Shown here: positions 7,969 to 17,060 of the stretch, piece by piece | Layout: every line of letters starts with the position of its first letter | Numbering within the stretch: position 1 is the stretch's first letter | NCBI RefSeq assembly: GCF_900105945.1 | Contig: NZ_FNSO01000004.1 | Location: 682,001 to 746,000 of the forward strand | Length of the DNA stretch: 64,000 nt | Direction: 5' to 3' | DNA from: Amycolatopsis tolypomycina | Lineage (GTDB): Bacteria; Actinomycetota; Actinomycetes; Mycobacteriales; Pseudonocardiaceae | Made by a program: the position numbers and the translations under genes | The notes under the pieces: generated by a model | Database searches by the model: none | What the model was told of the DNA's origin: nothing | The model's input: the letters and a program-made list of their open reading frames with translations, nothing else

Positions 7969-9081
7969 GTGACGGACAGCGAACAGAGTCAGCAGCTCAC
8001 CGTGGGTGTGGTGGCCGAATCACGCCCCGGGGAGCGGCGGGTGGCCATGGTGCCCAAGCTCGTCGGGCGGCTCGCGCAGCGCGGGCTGCGCGTGGTCGTC
8101 GAGCCGGGCGCCGGATCCGGTGCGCACCTGAGTGACGACGCGTACACCCAAGCCGGCGCCGAACTCGGCGACGCGTGGGGCGCCCCGATCGTCGTGAAGG
8201 TCAACCCGCCGTCGCCGGAGGAAGTCGCGAAACTGAGCCGGGGCGCCGTGCTCGTCGGTTTCCTCGATCCGCGCGGCAACCCGGAAGGGCTCGCGAAGCT
8301 CGAAGAAGCGGGGTTGCGCGCCTTCGCGATGGAGGCGGTCCCGCGCATTTCCCGGGCGCAGGCGATGGACGCGCTGTCGTCACAGGCCAGCATCGGCGGC
8401 TACCGCGCGGTGCTGCTCGCGGCGCAGAAGCTCCCGCGGTTCTTCCCGATGCTCACCACCGCGGCCGGCACCGTCCCGCCGGCCAAGGTGCTCGTGCTCG
8501 GCGCCGGCGTCGCCGGCCTGCAGGCGCTCGCCACGGCGAAGCGGCTCGGCGCCCAGACCACCGGCTACGACGTGCGGCCCGAGGTCGGCGAGCAGGTCAA
8601 GTCGCTGGGCGCGCAGTTCCTCGACCTCGGCATCGAGGCGGTCGGCGAAGGCGGGTACGCCCGCGAGCTGACGGTCGAAGAGCGCGAGGAACAGCAGCGG
8701 CGGCTCACCGAAGCCATCACGAAGTTCGACGTCGTGATCACCACCGCGCTCGTCCCGGGCCGCAAGGCGCCGACGCTGGTCACCGCGGACGCCGTCAAGG
8801 GCATGCCCGCCGGGTCGGTCGTCGTCGACCTCGCCGGCGAGACCGGCGGCAACTGCGAGCTGACCAAGCCGGGGGAGGACGTCGTCGAGCACGACGTCAC
8901 GATCTCGTCCCCGCTCAACCTGCCCGCCGAAATGCCCTCGCACGCCAGCGAGCTCTACGCCCGCAACGTCACCGAGCTCTTGGAGCTGCTGGTGACGAAG
9001 GAGGGCGAGCTGAAGCTGGACTTCGAGGACGAGATCGTCGCCGGTGCCTGCGTGGCCGGGCGCGAAGGGAGCGCGTCGTGA
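7969..9081 (+). CDS. pntAA: NAD(P) transhydrogenase subunit alpha part 1
   Basis: A 370-residue soluble NAD(H)-binding domain I of proton-translocating transhydrogenase, related to alanine dehydrogenase. It has the N-terminal ESRPGERRVAMVP motif, the dinucleotide fold (VLVLGAGVAGLQALATAKRL, residues ~165-185) and the RPEVGEQVKSLGA segment. It transfers hydride from NADH to the NADP-binding subunit while protons flow through the membrane part, supplying NADPH. It is the first gene of a four-gene run with 4-bp stop/start overlaps. Confidence 0.92.
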   Translation: MTDSEQSQQLTVGVVAESRPGERRVAMVPKLVGRLAQRGLRVVVEPGAGSGAHLSDDAYTQAGAELGDAWGAPIVVKVNPPSPEEVAKLSRGAVLVGFLDPRGNPEGLAKLEEAGLRAFAMEAVPRISRAQAMDALSSQASIGGYRAVLLAAQKLPRFFPMLTTAAGTVPPAKVLVLGAGVAGLQALATAKRLGAQTTGYDVRPEVGEQVKSLGAQFLDLGIEAVGEGGYARELTVEEREEQQRRLTEAITKFDVVITTALVPGRKAPTLVTADAVKGMPAGSVVVDLAGETGGNCELTKPGEDVVEHDVTISSPLNLPAEMPSHASELYARNVTELLELLVTKEGELKLDFEDEIVAGACVAGREGSAS

Positions 9082-9389
9082 GTCCTCTGGTGCAGAACCT
9101 GGCGGTGCTGGTGCTGGCCGGGTTCGTCGGCTTCGCCGTCATCTCGAAGGTGCCCAACACCCTGCACACGCCGCTGATGTCGGGCACCAACGCCATCCAC
9201 GGCATCGTGCTGCTGGGCGGCCTGGTCGTGCTCGGCCTCGGCGTCGACGGCGTGTTCAACAAGATCCTGCTGGTGATCGCGATCGCCTTCGGCACGATCA
9301 ACGTCGTCGGCGGCTTCCTCGTCACCGATCGGATGCTGTCGATGTTCAAGGCCAAGAAGCCGGTGCCCGGTGAGGAGGACGAGAAGTGA
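9078..9389 (+). CDS. pntAB: NAD(P) transhydrogenase subunit alpha part 2
   Basis: A 103-residue membrane protein with three hydrophobic helices and the hallmark motif NTLHTPLMSGTNAIHGIV. It forms part of the proton channel (domain II). The GTG start overlaps the pntAA stop (GTGA), so translation is probably coupled. Confidence 0.92.
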   Translation: MSPLVQNLAVLVLAGFVGFAVISKVPNTLHTPLMSGTNAIHGIVLLGGLVVLGLGVDGVFNKILLVIAIAFGTINVVGGFLVTDRMLSMFKAKKPVPGEEDEK

Positions 9390-10774
9390 CGGACTTCATC
9401 GCGATCCTCTACATCATCGCGTTCGCCCTCTTCATCTACGGCCTGATGGGCCTCACCGGCCCGCGCACCGCCGTCCGCGGCAACTGGATCGCCGCGGTCG
9501 GCATGGGCATCGCCGTCGTCGCGACCCTGCTCACCCCCGGGATGGGCAACTGGGTGCTCATCGCCCTCGGCGTCGGGATCGGCGTGGTCGTCGGCGTGCC
9601 GTCGGCGCGCAAGGTCAAGATGACCGCGATGCCGCAGATGGTGGCCCTGTTCAACGGCGTCGGCGGTGGCGCGGTCGCGCTGATCGCGTGGGTCGAGTTC
9701 AACTCCACCGACGGCTACGCGCACGAACCGGCGTACATCGCGATCGCGTCGCTGTTCGCGGCGATCATCGGATCGATCTCCTTCTGGGGCTCGAACGTCG
9801 CCTTCGGCAAGCTGCAGGAGCTGATCAGCGGGCGCCCGATCACGCTGGGCAAGCTCCAGCAGCCGGTCAACGCGCTGCTCCTGCTGATCGCGGTGGCCTG
9901 CGCGGTGGCGATCATCGCCGGCGGCGACTCGTGGCTGCTGATCGTCGGGCTGCTCGTCGCGTCCGGCATCCTCGGCCTCACCGTCGTGCTGCCGATCGGC
10001 GGCGCGGACATGCCGGTGGTCATCTCGCTGCTCAACGCCTTCACCGGCCTCTCGGCCGCGGCGATGGGCCTGGCGCTGGACAACACGGCGCTGATCGTGG
10101 CCGGCATGATCGTCGGCGCGTCCGGTTCGATCCTGACCAACCTGATGGCCAAGGCGATGAACCGGTCCATCCCGGCGATCGTCGCGGGCGGCTTCGGCGG
10201 CGGTCCGGCGGTCGCGGCCGGCGACGGGACGAAGGAAGCCCGGCCGGTGCGGTCGACGAGCGCGGCCGACACCGCGATCCAGATGGCGTACGCGAGCAAG
10301 GTCGTGGTCGTGCCGGGGTACGGCATGGCCGTGGCGCAGGCCCAGCACACCGTCCGCGAGATGGCGAAGCTGCTGGAGAAGAAGGGCATCACGGTCGCCT
10401 ACGCGATCCACCCGGTGGCCGGCCGGATGCCGGGGCACATGAACGTGCTGCTCGCCGAGGCCGACGTGCCGTACGAGCAGCTCAAGGAGATGGACGAGAT
10501 CAACTCCGAGTTCGCCCAGACCGACGTCGCGCTGGTGATCGGCGCGAACGACGTCACGAACCCGGCCGCGCAGACCGACCCGAGCTCGCCGATCTACGGG
10601 ATGCCGATCCTCAAGGTCAACGAGAGCCGGTCCGTGATCGTCTTGAAACGCGGGATGAGCTCCGGGTTCGCCGGCATCGACAACGACCTGTTCTACGATC
10701 CGAAGACCAGCATGCTCTTCGGGGACGCCAAGTCGTCGGTGGGCGAGATCGTGGAGGAACTCAAGGCGCTATGA
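9386..10774 (+). CDS. pntB: NAD(P) transhydrogenase subunit beta
   Basis: A 462-residue protein. The N-terminal two thirds are a bundle of about nine membrane helices completing the proton channel. The C-terminal NADP-binding domain III has VPGYGMAVAQAQH, the HPVAGRMPGHMNVLLAEA loop and the GANDVTNPAAQTDP motif. The GTG start overlaps the pntAB stop by 4 bp. All three subunits are complete, so the enzyme should be functional. Confidence 0.94.
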   Translation: MTDFIAILYIIAFALFIYGLMGLTGPRTAVRGNWIAAVGMGIAVVATLLTPGMGNWVLIALGVGIGVVVGVPSARKVKMTAMPQMVALFNGVGGGAVALIAWVEFNSTDGYAHEPAYIAIASLFAAIIGSISFWGSNVAFGKLQELISGRPITLGKLQQPVNALLLLIAVACAVAIIAGGDSWLLIVGLLVASGILGLTVVLPIGGADMPVVISLLNAFTGLSAAAMGLALDNTALIVAGMIVGASGSILTNLMAKAMNRSIPAIVAGGFGGGPAVAAGDGTKEARPVRSTSAADTAIQMAYASKVVVVPGYGMAVAQAQHTVREMAKLLEKKGITVAYAIHPVAGRMPGHMNVLLAEADVPYEQLKEMDEINSEFAQTDVALVIGANDVTNPAAQTDPSSPIYGMPILKVNESRSVIVLKRGMSSGFAGIDNDLFYDPKTSMLFGDAKSSVGEIVEELKAL

Positions 10775-11502
10775 CGACCGGGTCGGATGTTCGTGCGGCG
10801 TTCACGGATCCGGCCGAGAATCTCGCGTTCGACGAAGCGCTCCTCCGGGTTGCGCCCGAGTCACCGGTGCTGTGGCTCTGGCGCAACCCGGTCTGCGTCG
10901 TGGTCGGGCGCGGGCAGCGGATCGCGCGCGAAGTGCGTGTCGCGGAATGCGAGCGCGACGGCGTCCCGGTGCTGCGGCGGGCCAGCGGCGGCGGCACGGT
11001 GTTCCACGACCCCGGCAACCTGAACGTCACCCTGGTCCTGCCCGGCCCGGCCGACCGGCCACTGGAAGCACTCGGCCAGGTGATGAGCGCCGCCGTCGAC
11101 CAGCTCGGGCTGGTGCCGCGGATCGGCGACCGCGGGCTGTTCGTCGGTGAGGCGAAGCTGTGCGGGTTCGCCGTGTTCCGCACGAAGACCGGCCTGCTCG
11201 CGCACTCGACGCTGCTGGTCGAGACGTCGGCCGGGCTCGTCGGCCGCTACCTGACCGGCGCGCCGCCGGACCCGCGGCCGCTCGACTCGCACCGCAGCCC
11301 GGTGGCGTCGCTGGCCGAGCACGGCCTGCGGCCCGGGTTCCCGGCGGTCGAGGCGGCCGTGCGCGCGGCGGCGTCACAGCTGCTCGGGACGTTCGTGCCC
11401 CGCCCGCCGTCGGCGGCCGAGCTGGCGCGGCAGCGGGCGTTGCTGCACACCCGCTACCACTACCCGTCCTGGCACGCCGACGGCGCCCAGCGCGCGGCCT
11501 GA
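10771..11502 (+). CDS. Lipoate-protein ligase A-like protein
   Basis: A 243-residue member of the biotin/lipoate protein ligase fold. RRASGGGTVFHDPGNLN is the conserved lipoate-binding segment, and the catalytic lysine is probably the one in GEAKLCGFAVF. Such enzymes attach lipoate or octanoate to E2/GcvH domains. The ATG overlaps the pntB stop (ATGA), so it is translated with the transhydrogenase, although no functional link between the two is established. It converges on the Lsr2-like gene with a 16-bp gap. Confidence 0.8.
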   Translation: MTTGSDVRAAFTDPAENLAFDEALLRVAPESPVLWLWRNPVCVVVGRGQRIAREVRVAECERDGVPVLRRASGGGTVFHDPGNLNVTLVLPGPADRPLEALGQVMSAAVDQLGLVPRIGDRGLFVGEAKLCGFAVFRTKTGLLAHSTLLVETSAGLVGRYLTGAPPDPRPLDSHRSPVASLAEHGLRPGFPAVEAAVRAAASQLLGTFVPRPPSAAELARQRALLHTRYHYPSWHADGAQRAA

Positions 11503-11518
11503 GCCGTCTACTGTGGAC

Positions 11519-11944
11519 TTACTCGGCCGCCGAGAACGTGACGGTCGGCACCTTGCGGGCGGCCGCGCGGGTGATGGGCTTCGGCTCCGCGGCCTTCTTG
11601 GTGCGCGCGGGCTCGGCCTTCGCGCGGGCCGGCTTGACCGGGGTGGTGGCCTGCACCTTCACCGGGGCAGTCTTCGCTGGGGCGGGCTTCGCGGGCGTGG
11701 CCGTTCTGGCGGCCTGCTTCGGCGGGGTCTTCTCGGCGCCGGGGACGATCCGCGGCCGGTTCTTGCGGCCGCCGGTGCGGCGACCGGCGTCGGCGTACCG
11801 CTGCAGGAACCCGCGCAACGCCTCGGCGTTGGCGGAGGAGAGGTCGATGTCGTAGTCGATGCCGTCCAGGCCGAAGCCGACGGTCTCCGCCGCGGGCTCG
11901 CCGGTCAGATCATCCAGCACCTGCACAGCCGTGTTCCTGGCCAC
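11519..11944 (-). CDS. Lsr2-like nucleoid protein with histone H1-like tail
   Basis: A 141-residue protein. Residues ~5-60 match the Lsr2 oligomerisation domain (QVLDDLTGEPAAETVGFGLD, then YDIDLSSANAEALRGFL). The AGRRTGGRK linker is also typical. The usual C-terminal DNA-binding domain with its RGR AT-hook-like core is absent. Instead about 70 residues rich in Ala, Lys, Pro and Thr (repeats like PAKPAPAKTAPVK) resemble histone H1-like tails. It probably still oligomerises and binds DNA non-specifically. The GTG at 11944 gives the standard N-terminus. Confidence 0.85.
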   Translation of the reverse strand: MARNTAVQVLDDLTGEPAAETVGFGLDGIDYDIDLSSANAEALRGFLQRYADAGRRTGGRKNRPRIVPGAEKTPPKQAARTATPAKPAPAKTAPVKVQATTPVKPARAKAEPARTKKAAEPKPITRAAARKVPTVTFSAAE

Positions 11945-12083
11945 GACAAACCTCCCGTGCTCGAACGTGTGGGTTCGCGCGCACCGGGTCCGACGGCACC
12001 CGGTGCCGCCGAAAACTTGCAGCTTCCTGACGGAGGATAGCCGCTGGCTTGCGTGATCCCGCGTAGTGGTGTGACCTGAAGCC

Positions 12084-13472
12084 ATGTCTGGACAGACTTT
12101 TGACGTAGTGGTGATCGGCGCGGGTCCGGTCGGGGAGGTGGCCGCCGAACGGGCGGCCCGCGGAGGCCTGAAGGTCGCCCTCGTCGAGCACGAACGCTTC
12201 GGCGGCGAGTGCTCCTACTGGGCCTGCATCCCGAGCAAGGCCTTGCTGCGGCCGGGAAATCTCCTCGCCGCCGCCAAGCGGGTGCCCGGCGTGCCGGTCG
12301 GCGACCGGGTCGACCCGGCGGCGGTGTTCGCGCGCCGTGACTGGTTCACCGGCAAGGGTGACGACTCGGGACAGGTCGACTGGGCCCGCGGCGCGGGCAT
12401 CGAGCCGATCCGCGGGCACGGGGAGATCACCGGTGAGCGGGAGGTGACCGTCGGCGGCGACCGCGTGCTGACCGCCCGGCACGCGGTGATCGTCTGCACC
12501 GGCAGCGTCCCGAGCACGCCGCCGATCCCCGGGCTCGACACGATCCGGCCGTGGGGCTCGCGGGAAGCGACGTCGGCGTCGTCGGTGCCCGGGCGCCTCG
12601 GCGTCCTCGGCGGCGGCGTGGTCGGCGTCGAGATGGCGCAGGCGTTCGCGTCGCTCGGCTCGGAGGTCCACCTGGTGATCAGCGGCCCGCGTCCGCTGCC
12701 GCGCAACGCGTCGTTCGCGGGCGACCTCGTGCTGGCGGGCTTGCGCGAAGCCGGCGTCCAGGTGCACACGGATTCGGGTGTTTCCGCGGTCGCCGCCGGC
12801 GACTCGGGGACGACGTTGACGCTGAAGGACGGCTCGACGCTGGTCGTCGACGAGTTCCTGGTGGCGACCGGCCGCCGTCCCGCGACCGCCGGGCTCGAGC
12901 GCTTCGGCATCGAGCCCGGGCAGCCGCTGGAGACCGACGACACCGGCCGCGTGTCCGCAGTGGACGGTGGCTGGCTGTTCGCGGCCGGCGACGTCACCGG
13001 CCGGGCGCCGCTCACCCACCAGGGCAAGTACGGCGCCCGCGCGGCGGGCGACACGGTGGCGGCGCTGGCCGCGGGGACTTTCTCGGAGGCTTCGCCGTGG
13101 AGCCGTTTCACCGCGACGGCCGACCACCACGCGGTGCCGCAGGTGGTGTTCACCGACCCGGAGGTGGCGGCGGTCGGCTTGGCGGACGCGCGGCCGGGCT
13201 CGGCGGACCGCGTCGTCGACATCGACATCGCGGTGGCGGGTTCGTCGCTGCACGCGGACGGCTACACGGGCAAGGCCCGGATGGTCGTCGACACGGAACG
13301 GAACGTGCTCCTGGGCGTGACGTTCGTCGGCCAGGACGTCTCGGAGCTGCTGCATTCGGCGACGATCGCGATCGTGGGTGAGGTGCCGCTGGACCGGCTG
13401 TGGCACGCGGTGCCGTCGTTCCCGACGATCAGCGAGGTGTGGCTGCGGCTGCTGGAGGCGTACGGGCTCTGA
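12084..13472 (+). CDS. FAD-dependent pyridine nucleotide-disulfide oxidoreductase
   Basis: A 462-residue homodimeric-type flavoenzyme. The FAD fold (VVIGAGPVGEVAAERAARGG), the redox-active CX4C disulfide (GGECSYWACIPSK), a second nucleotide fold (LGVLGGGVVGVEMAQAF) and the FAD motif (WLFAAGDVTG) are in order. Near the C-terminus the catalytic His of lipoamide dehydrogenases (H-P-T) is replaced by Phe (SFPTISE), as in some mercuric reductase-like and uncharacterised actinobacterial members. It is therefore not a standard Lpd or glutathione reductase; the natural substrate is unknown. Confidence 0.85.
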   Translation: MSGQTFDVVVIGAGPVGEVAAERAARGGLKVALVEHERFGGECSYWACIPSKALLRPGNLLAAAKRVPGVPVGDRVDPAAVFARRDWFTGKGDDSGQVDWARGAGIEPIRGHGEITGEREVTVGGDRVLTARHAVIVCTGSVPSTPPIPGLDTIRPWGSREATSASSVPGRLGVLGGGVVGVEMAQAFASLGSEVHLVISGPRPLPRNASFAGDLVLAGLREAGVQVHTDSGVSAVAAGDSGTTLTLKDGSTLVVDEFLVATGRRPATAGLERFGIEPGQPLETDDTGRVSAVDGGWLFAAGDVTGRAPLTHQGKYGARAAGDTVAALAAGTFSEASPWSRFTATADHHAVPQVVFTDPEVAAVGLADARPGSADRVVDIDIAVAGSSLHADGYTGKARMVVDTERNVLLGVTFVGQDVSELLHSATIAIVGEVPLDRLWHAVPSFPTISEVWLRLLEAYGL

Positions 13473-13475
13473 GGG

Positions 13476-15653
13476 TCACTGGGCGGGCAGGTCGAGGGCG
13501 GCCTTGGCGGCCCTGACCAGGCCGGGATCGTCCGGAGTGGACGGTCCCGGCGCCCAGACGGCCTGCACGAGCCGCACGGAGGAGCCGTCGAGCTTGCTGG
13601 CGTAGGCGGCGTTTTCGAAGCGCGGGGCGGTGGCGCCCCACTGGCCGGTCTCGGCGGCGAGGTCGAGGATCCCGCCCCCACCGGGCGTGTCGGCAACGGC
13701 CTTGAAGGCGGCGGCCTGGCCGGCATCGGGGAAGTCGACGATCCCGACGGTGACGGCACCGGCCCGGCCGTCGACGGTGGCGGCGTAGCTGGCGCGCTTC
13801 ACGCCGGAGCAGCTGGTCTGCTGCAGGCTGGTCTGGGCATCCCCGAAGGCGTGCGAAGCACACCGCTGATCAGCGGCGGCGGCGCGAAGGGCGAACTGAA
13901 GGCTGCGCACAGGGGCAGTGGAGGGCGGCGTTTTCGAGACGCTGACCGGCGGCGGAGCCGGGGCGGCGGCGGTGCCGTCACCGGTGGTGGCGACGGCAAT
14001 GGCGGCCACGACGAGGGCGACGAGCGCGCAGATGGCGCCGAGCGGAAGCCAGCGAAGGGTGCGAGACCCGGTGGCGGTGGCGGGTTCGGGGCGCGGGGAG
14101 TTCGCCGAGGGCAGGGGGAGTTGCGGGGGGCGTGGCTCGGGGTTTTCGGCTGCGGTGGGGTGGGGGGTGGGTTTGCGGGGGTGCGGGCTCGGTGAGCCGG
14201 CTTGGGTGGGGCGTGGCGGTGCGGCGGGTTGCGGAGCGGCCGGCTCGGCTTCGGTGGGGCGTGGCGGTGCGCTGGGTTGCGGAGCGGCCGGCTCGGCTTC
14301 GGTGGGGCGTGGCGGTGCGCTGGGTTGCGGAGCGGCCGGCTCGGCTTCGGTGGGGCGCGCTGGCTTGGGTGCGCCGGGTTGCGGTGCTGTGGGGTTGGGT
14401 GCCGGCGCGGCCTCGGCGGGGAGGTCGGGCGCGCCAGAGCCGGGGCCGGCTTGCTCGGCTGTGCCGGAGCGGGGTGCCGGGTGCTCGGGGGCTTGCTCGG
14501 CCTCGGTCGAGGGAGCGGCAGCCTCGGCCGGGTTGCTGCCGGGCGAGGGAAGGCGGTGGTTTTCGGCGCGCTCGGTCTCGGCGGCGGGGGAATCAGCGGG
14601 TTCCGGGAGCTCAGTGCCAGGGAACACCGGCCGCGCTGGGGAGTCGGCGGGGCGCTCCGGTTCCGGGTCGGCAGGCGACGAGAGCACCTCGGCGGGTGGG
14701 GAAGCGGTCGCCGAAAGCTCCGGCTCCACCGCGGGTTCCGGCGCTGCGGGTTCCGGCGCTGCGGGCGTCGGCTTGGCTTCGGCCGGAGTCTCGGTCCGCC
14801 AATCGGCCGGGCCGGAAACCGCCTTGGTCGGAACCGCAGCCGCGGCCGGATCTACAGCCGGAGCCGGAGCCGCAGCCGCGGCCGAATCTGCAGCCGCAGC
14901 CGCAGCCGCGGCCGGATCCGCAGCCGGATCTGCAGCCGCAGCCGGAGCCGCAGCCGGAACCGCAGCTGCCGCACCTCTCACCTCGGCACTTCCTGTGCCG
15001 CCCGTCTCCGCGCCATCGTCCCAAAGGGACTCCGGTGGCGTGTCGTCCGTCAAGCGGCTGAAGCCCTCGCCCAGCAGCACCTCGTCCGAGAACTCCGGGG
15101 CCGATGGTGCCAACCCGCGGATCAACGCCCGGACCTGGTCCACCGAGCGCGCTCGGTGGGCCGTGGCCAAGGACACCGTTGCCGCCAGCATCGTCGTCGG
15201 AGTCGGGTGGAGGACCCTCACCGGGCCTGCCAGGTCCGCTGCCGGCTGGTCCACCGTCTCCACGTACGGGCCCACCGCGATGATCGTTCCCACCGGCGCC
15301 GTGCCCGGGACCAGGGTGGCGATTCGCCTTTCGCAGGCCTGGGAAACGTCCAGTGCCTCCGTGGCCGGGTTGACCGAATCGTCGTCCGCGACCAGGGGCC
15401 AGCCGTCCGCCTTCCAGGGGCCGCCCAGGGGGGCCTCGAGCCGCAACGCCGGGTCCGGGAGGTCCACGCCGATCACGATGATCACTCCGTGGGGGAGGAG
15501 GACCACCGCCTCGATCGGGCGGTCCGCCACCCCGCCGACGCCCACCAGGGCTATCCCGCCGATCACGGTGCTGCCGCGGCCCAGGGACGCCAGTGCCGCC
15601 CGGATGTCGTCCGCCACCCGGGACTGCTGCCGCTCCAGGCGCACCAGTCGCAC
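13476..15653 (-). CDS. Large Ala/Pro-rich single-span membrane protein
   Basis: A 725-residue protein of unknown function. Residues 1-180 form a folded cytoplasmic domain that begins MRLVRLERQQSRVADDI. Residues ~190-530 are low-complexity Ala/Pro/Glu sequence with a 16-residue repeat (around RPTEAEPAAPQPSAPP) and a run of Ala-Asp-Pro. One membrane helix lies near residue 545 (GAICALVALVVAAIAVATT). The C-terminal ~150 residues are extracytoplasmic with cysteines (ADQRCASHAF, QQTSCSG). The architecture suggests a cell-envelope protein with a flexible cytoplasmic linker. It ends 3 bp from the convergent oxidoreductase gene. Confidence 0.75.
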   Translation of the reverse strand: MRLVRLERQQSRVADDIRAALASLGRGSTVIGGIALVGVGGVADRPIEAVVLLPHGVIIVIGVDLPDPALRLEAPLGGPWKADGWPLVADDDSVNPATEALDVSQACERRIATLVPGTAPVGTIIAVGPYVETVDQPAADLAGPVRVLHPTPTTMLAATVSLATAHRARSVDQVRALIRGLAPSAPEFSDEVLLGEGFSRLTDDTPPESLWDDGAETGGTGSAEVRGAAAAVPAAAPAAAADPAADPAAAAAAAADSAAAAAPAPAVDPAAAAVPTKAVSGPADWRTETPAEAKPTPAAPEPAAPEPAVEPELSATASPPAEVLSSPADPEPERPADSPARPVFPGTELPEPADSPAAETERAENHRLPSPGSNPAEAAAPSTEAEQAPEHPAPRSGTAEQAGPGSGAPDLPAEAAPAPNPTAPQPGAPKPARPTEAEPAAPQPSAPPRPTEAEPAAPQPSAPPRPTEAEPAAPQPAAPPRPTQAGSPSPHPRKPTPHPTAAENPEPRPPQLPLPSANSPRPEPATATGSRTLRWLPLGAICALVALVVAAIAVATTGDGTAAAPAPPPVSVSKTPPSTAPVRSLQFALRAAAADQRCASHAFGDAQTSLQQTSCSGVKRASYAATVDGRAGAVTVGIVDFPDAGQAAAFKAVADTPGGGGILDLAAETGQWGATAPRFENAAYASKLDGSSVRLVQAVWAPGPSTPDDPGLVRAAKAALDLPAQ
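14192..14383. repeat. 48-bp tandem repeat (about four copies)
   Basis: Units starting at 14192, 14240, 14288 and 14336 share the core CGGCTTCGGTGGGGCGTGGC; the middle two are identical over 48 bp and the outer ones have drifted. The repeat is in frame within the Ala/Pro-rich protein (16 residues per unit), so copy-number change alters length without breaking the frame. Confidence 0.85.
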
Positions 15654-15920
15654 CGCTGTCCTCCCTGCTCGCCGTTCCGGGTCAACACGCTAGCGCGCGC
15701 GGCGCAATGATCCGCGCGACACGGGCGCGCCGCGGCCGCTTGCCCTCCGAAAGTGTGCGTCGGGTGACTTGTGGTGTTCATGTGGCCAAACGGCACGGTT
15801 GGGGTGCAGAATGTGCTACAACGCATCGGAGGCGGCATTCGGGAGCCGCGCTGAGGCCGCGCTGCAGCTCGGAGTAGGGCGTAGGGGAAGACGTCCCTCG
15901 TCGAGCAAGCGGAGGTAGCA

Positions 15921-16424
15921 GTGAGCACCCGTGGCAGCACCCGAGGTGTGGTGTACGTCCACTCGTCGCCGTCTGCGGTGTGTCCGCACGTCGAGTGGGC
16001 CATTTCGGGCACCCTGGGTGCCCGCGTTGACCTGAAGTGGACGGCGCAGCCGGCCAGTCCGGGTCAGCTTCGCGCCGAGTGCGGCTGGCGCGCGCCCGCG
16101 GGCACCGGCGCCAAACTGGCGGCCGCGCTCAAGGCGTGGCCGATGCTCCGGTTCGAAGTCACCGAAGAGCCCAGCGCGGGCGTCGACGGCGAACGGTTCT
16201 GCTTCGCGCCCGGCCTCGGCCTGTGGCACGGCCGGACCAGCGCCAACGGCGACATCGTGGTGGGCGAGGACCAGCTGCGCGCGCTCGTCACCATGACCCG
16301 CGGCGGCGAATCCCTCGCGCACAAGCTGGACGAGCTCCTGGCCGCGAGCTGGGACGAGGCGCTCGAGCCGTTCCGCCACGCCGGCGACGGCGCGCCGGTG
16401 ACCTGGCTGCACCAGGTCGGCTGA
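15921..16424 (+). CDS. DUF3145 family protein
   Basis: A 167-residue cytoplasmic protein that I recognise as the actinobacterial DUF3145 family: RGVVYVHSSPSAVCPHVEWA at the start, the SPGQLRAECGWRAPAGTG core, and RFCFAPGLGLWHGRT. The function is unknown, but the gene tends to lie beside the FAS-II cluster in actinobacteria, as here. GTG 15921 follows a GGAGGTAGCA site. The 267-bp upstream gap probably holds its promoter and that of the divergent Ala/Pro-rich protein; no clear boxes were seen. Confidence 0.82.
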   Translation: MSTRGSTRGVVYVHSSPSAVCPHVEWAISGTLGARVDLKWTAQPASPGQLRAECGWRAPAGTGAKLAAALKAWPMLRFEVTEEPSAGVDGERFCFAPGLGLWHGRTSANGDIVVGEDQLRALVTMTRGGESLAHKLDELLAASWDEALEPFRHAGDGAPVTWLHQVG

Positions 16425-16455
16425 GCCCCGGGACGGGGGCCGGTACGCTTTCCGC

Positions 16456-17049
16456 GTGACCACCCCCGCCCCCAGCTCTCGCCAGCGCTGGCTGGTGCCC
16501 GTCGTGGTCGTGGTGTTGTCCGTGACCGTCGGCGGTGGCCTGCTCGCGCGCGAAATCTACCGGCGGCCCGACCAGCCCGTCGACGACGCCTCCGTCGCGG
16601 TGCCGTCGCCGTCGCCGTCGAGCAGCGGCGAGCCCGGTGCGGCCGACGACGTCCGGATGACCGACGACGCCCGAGCCCACCCGCAGGCCGACGCCGTGCG
16701 CAAGGTGCTGAAGAAGTACTTCGCGGCCATCAACAGCAAGCAGTACCAGCAGTGGACGGACGTGGTCACCGACGACCGGGCCGCGGGCCAGCCACAGGCC
16801 GACTGGCTGAAGGGCGTTCGCACCACAAAGGACAGCGACGCCCTCGTCTACCGGATCGAGCGTTCGCCCGCGTCCTCGCTGCGGGTCCTGGTCGGGTTCA
16901 CCAGCAGGCAGGCCGTGGAGAACGCCCCGCTGTTCTTCCGCGAGCCGTGCATCAAGTGGCGGCTCGTCATGCCGATGGTGATCGAGGACAAGACCCTGAA
17001 GATCGCCGCCGTCGACGGCGGGCCACCGCCCGAGCACGAGAAGTGCTGA
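16456..17049 (+). CDS. Membrane-anchored extracytoplasmic protein
   Basis: A 197-residue protein with one N-terminal membrane anchor (WLVPVVVVVLSVTVGGGLLA), a Pro/Ser-rich linker (VPSPSPSSSGEP) and a globular domain of ~120 residues starting at the AHPQADAVRKVLKKYFAAIN helix. The helix followed by a beta-rich part looks like an NTF2/SnoaL-type cone, but this is uncertain. It begins 31 bp after the DUF3145 gene on the same strand and ends at a strong terminator. Confidence 0.7.
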   Translation: MTTPAPSSRQRWLVPVVVVVLSVTVGGGLLAREIYRRPDQPVDDASVAVPSPSPSSSGEPGAADDVRMTDDARAHPQADAVRKVLKKYFAAINSKQYQQWTDVVTDDRAAGQPQADWLKGVRTTKDSDALVYRIERSPASSLRVLVGFTSRQAVENAPLFFREPCIKWRLVMPMVIEDKTLKIAAVDGGPPPEHEKC

Positions 17050-17060
17050 ACGACGAGAAA

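Noticed and set aside
14192..14383. Tandem repeats as a CRISPR array
   Set aside because: The units are contiguous with no spacers, in frame within a gene, and there are no cas genes.
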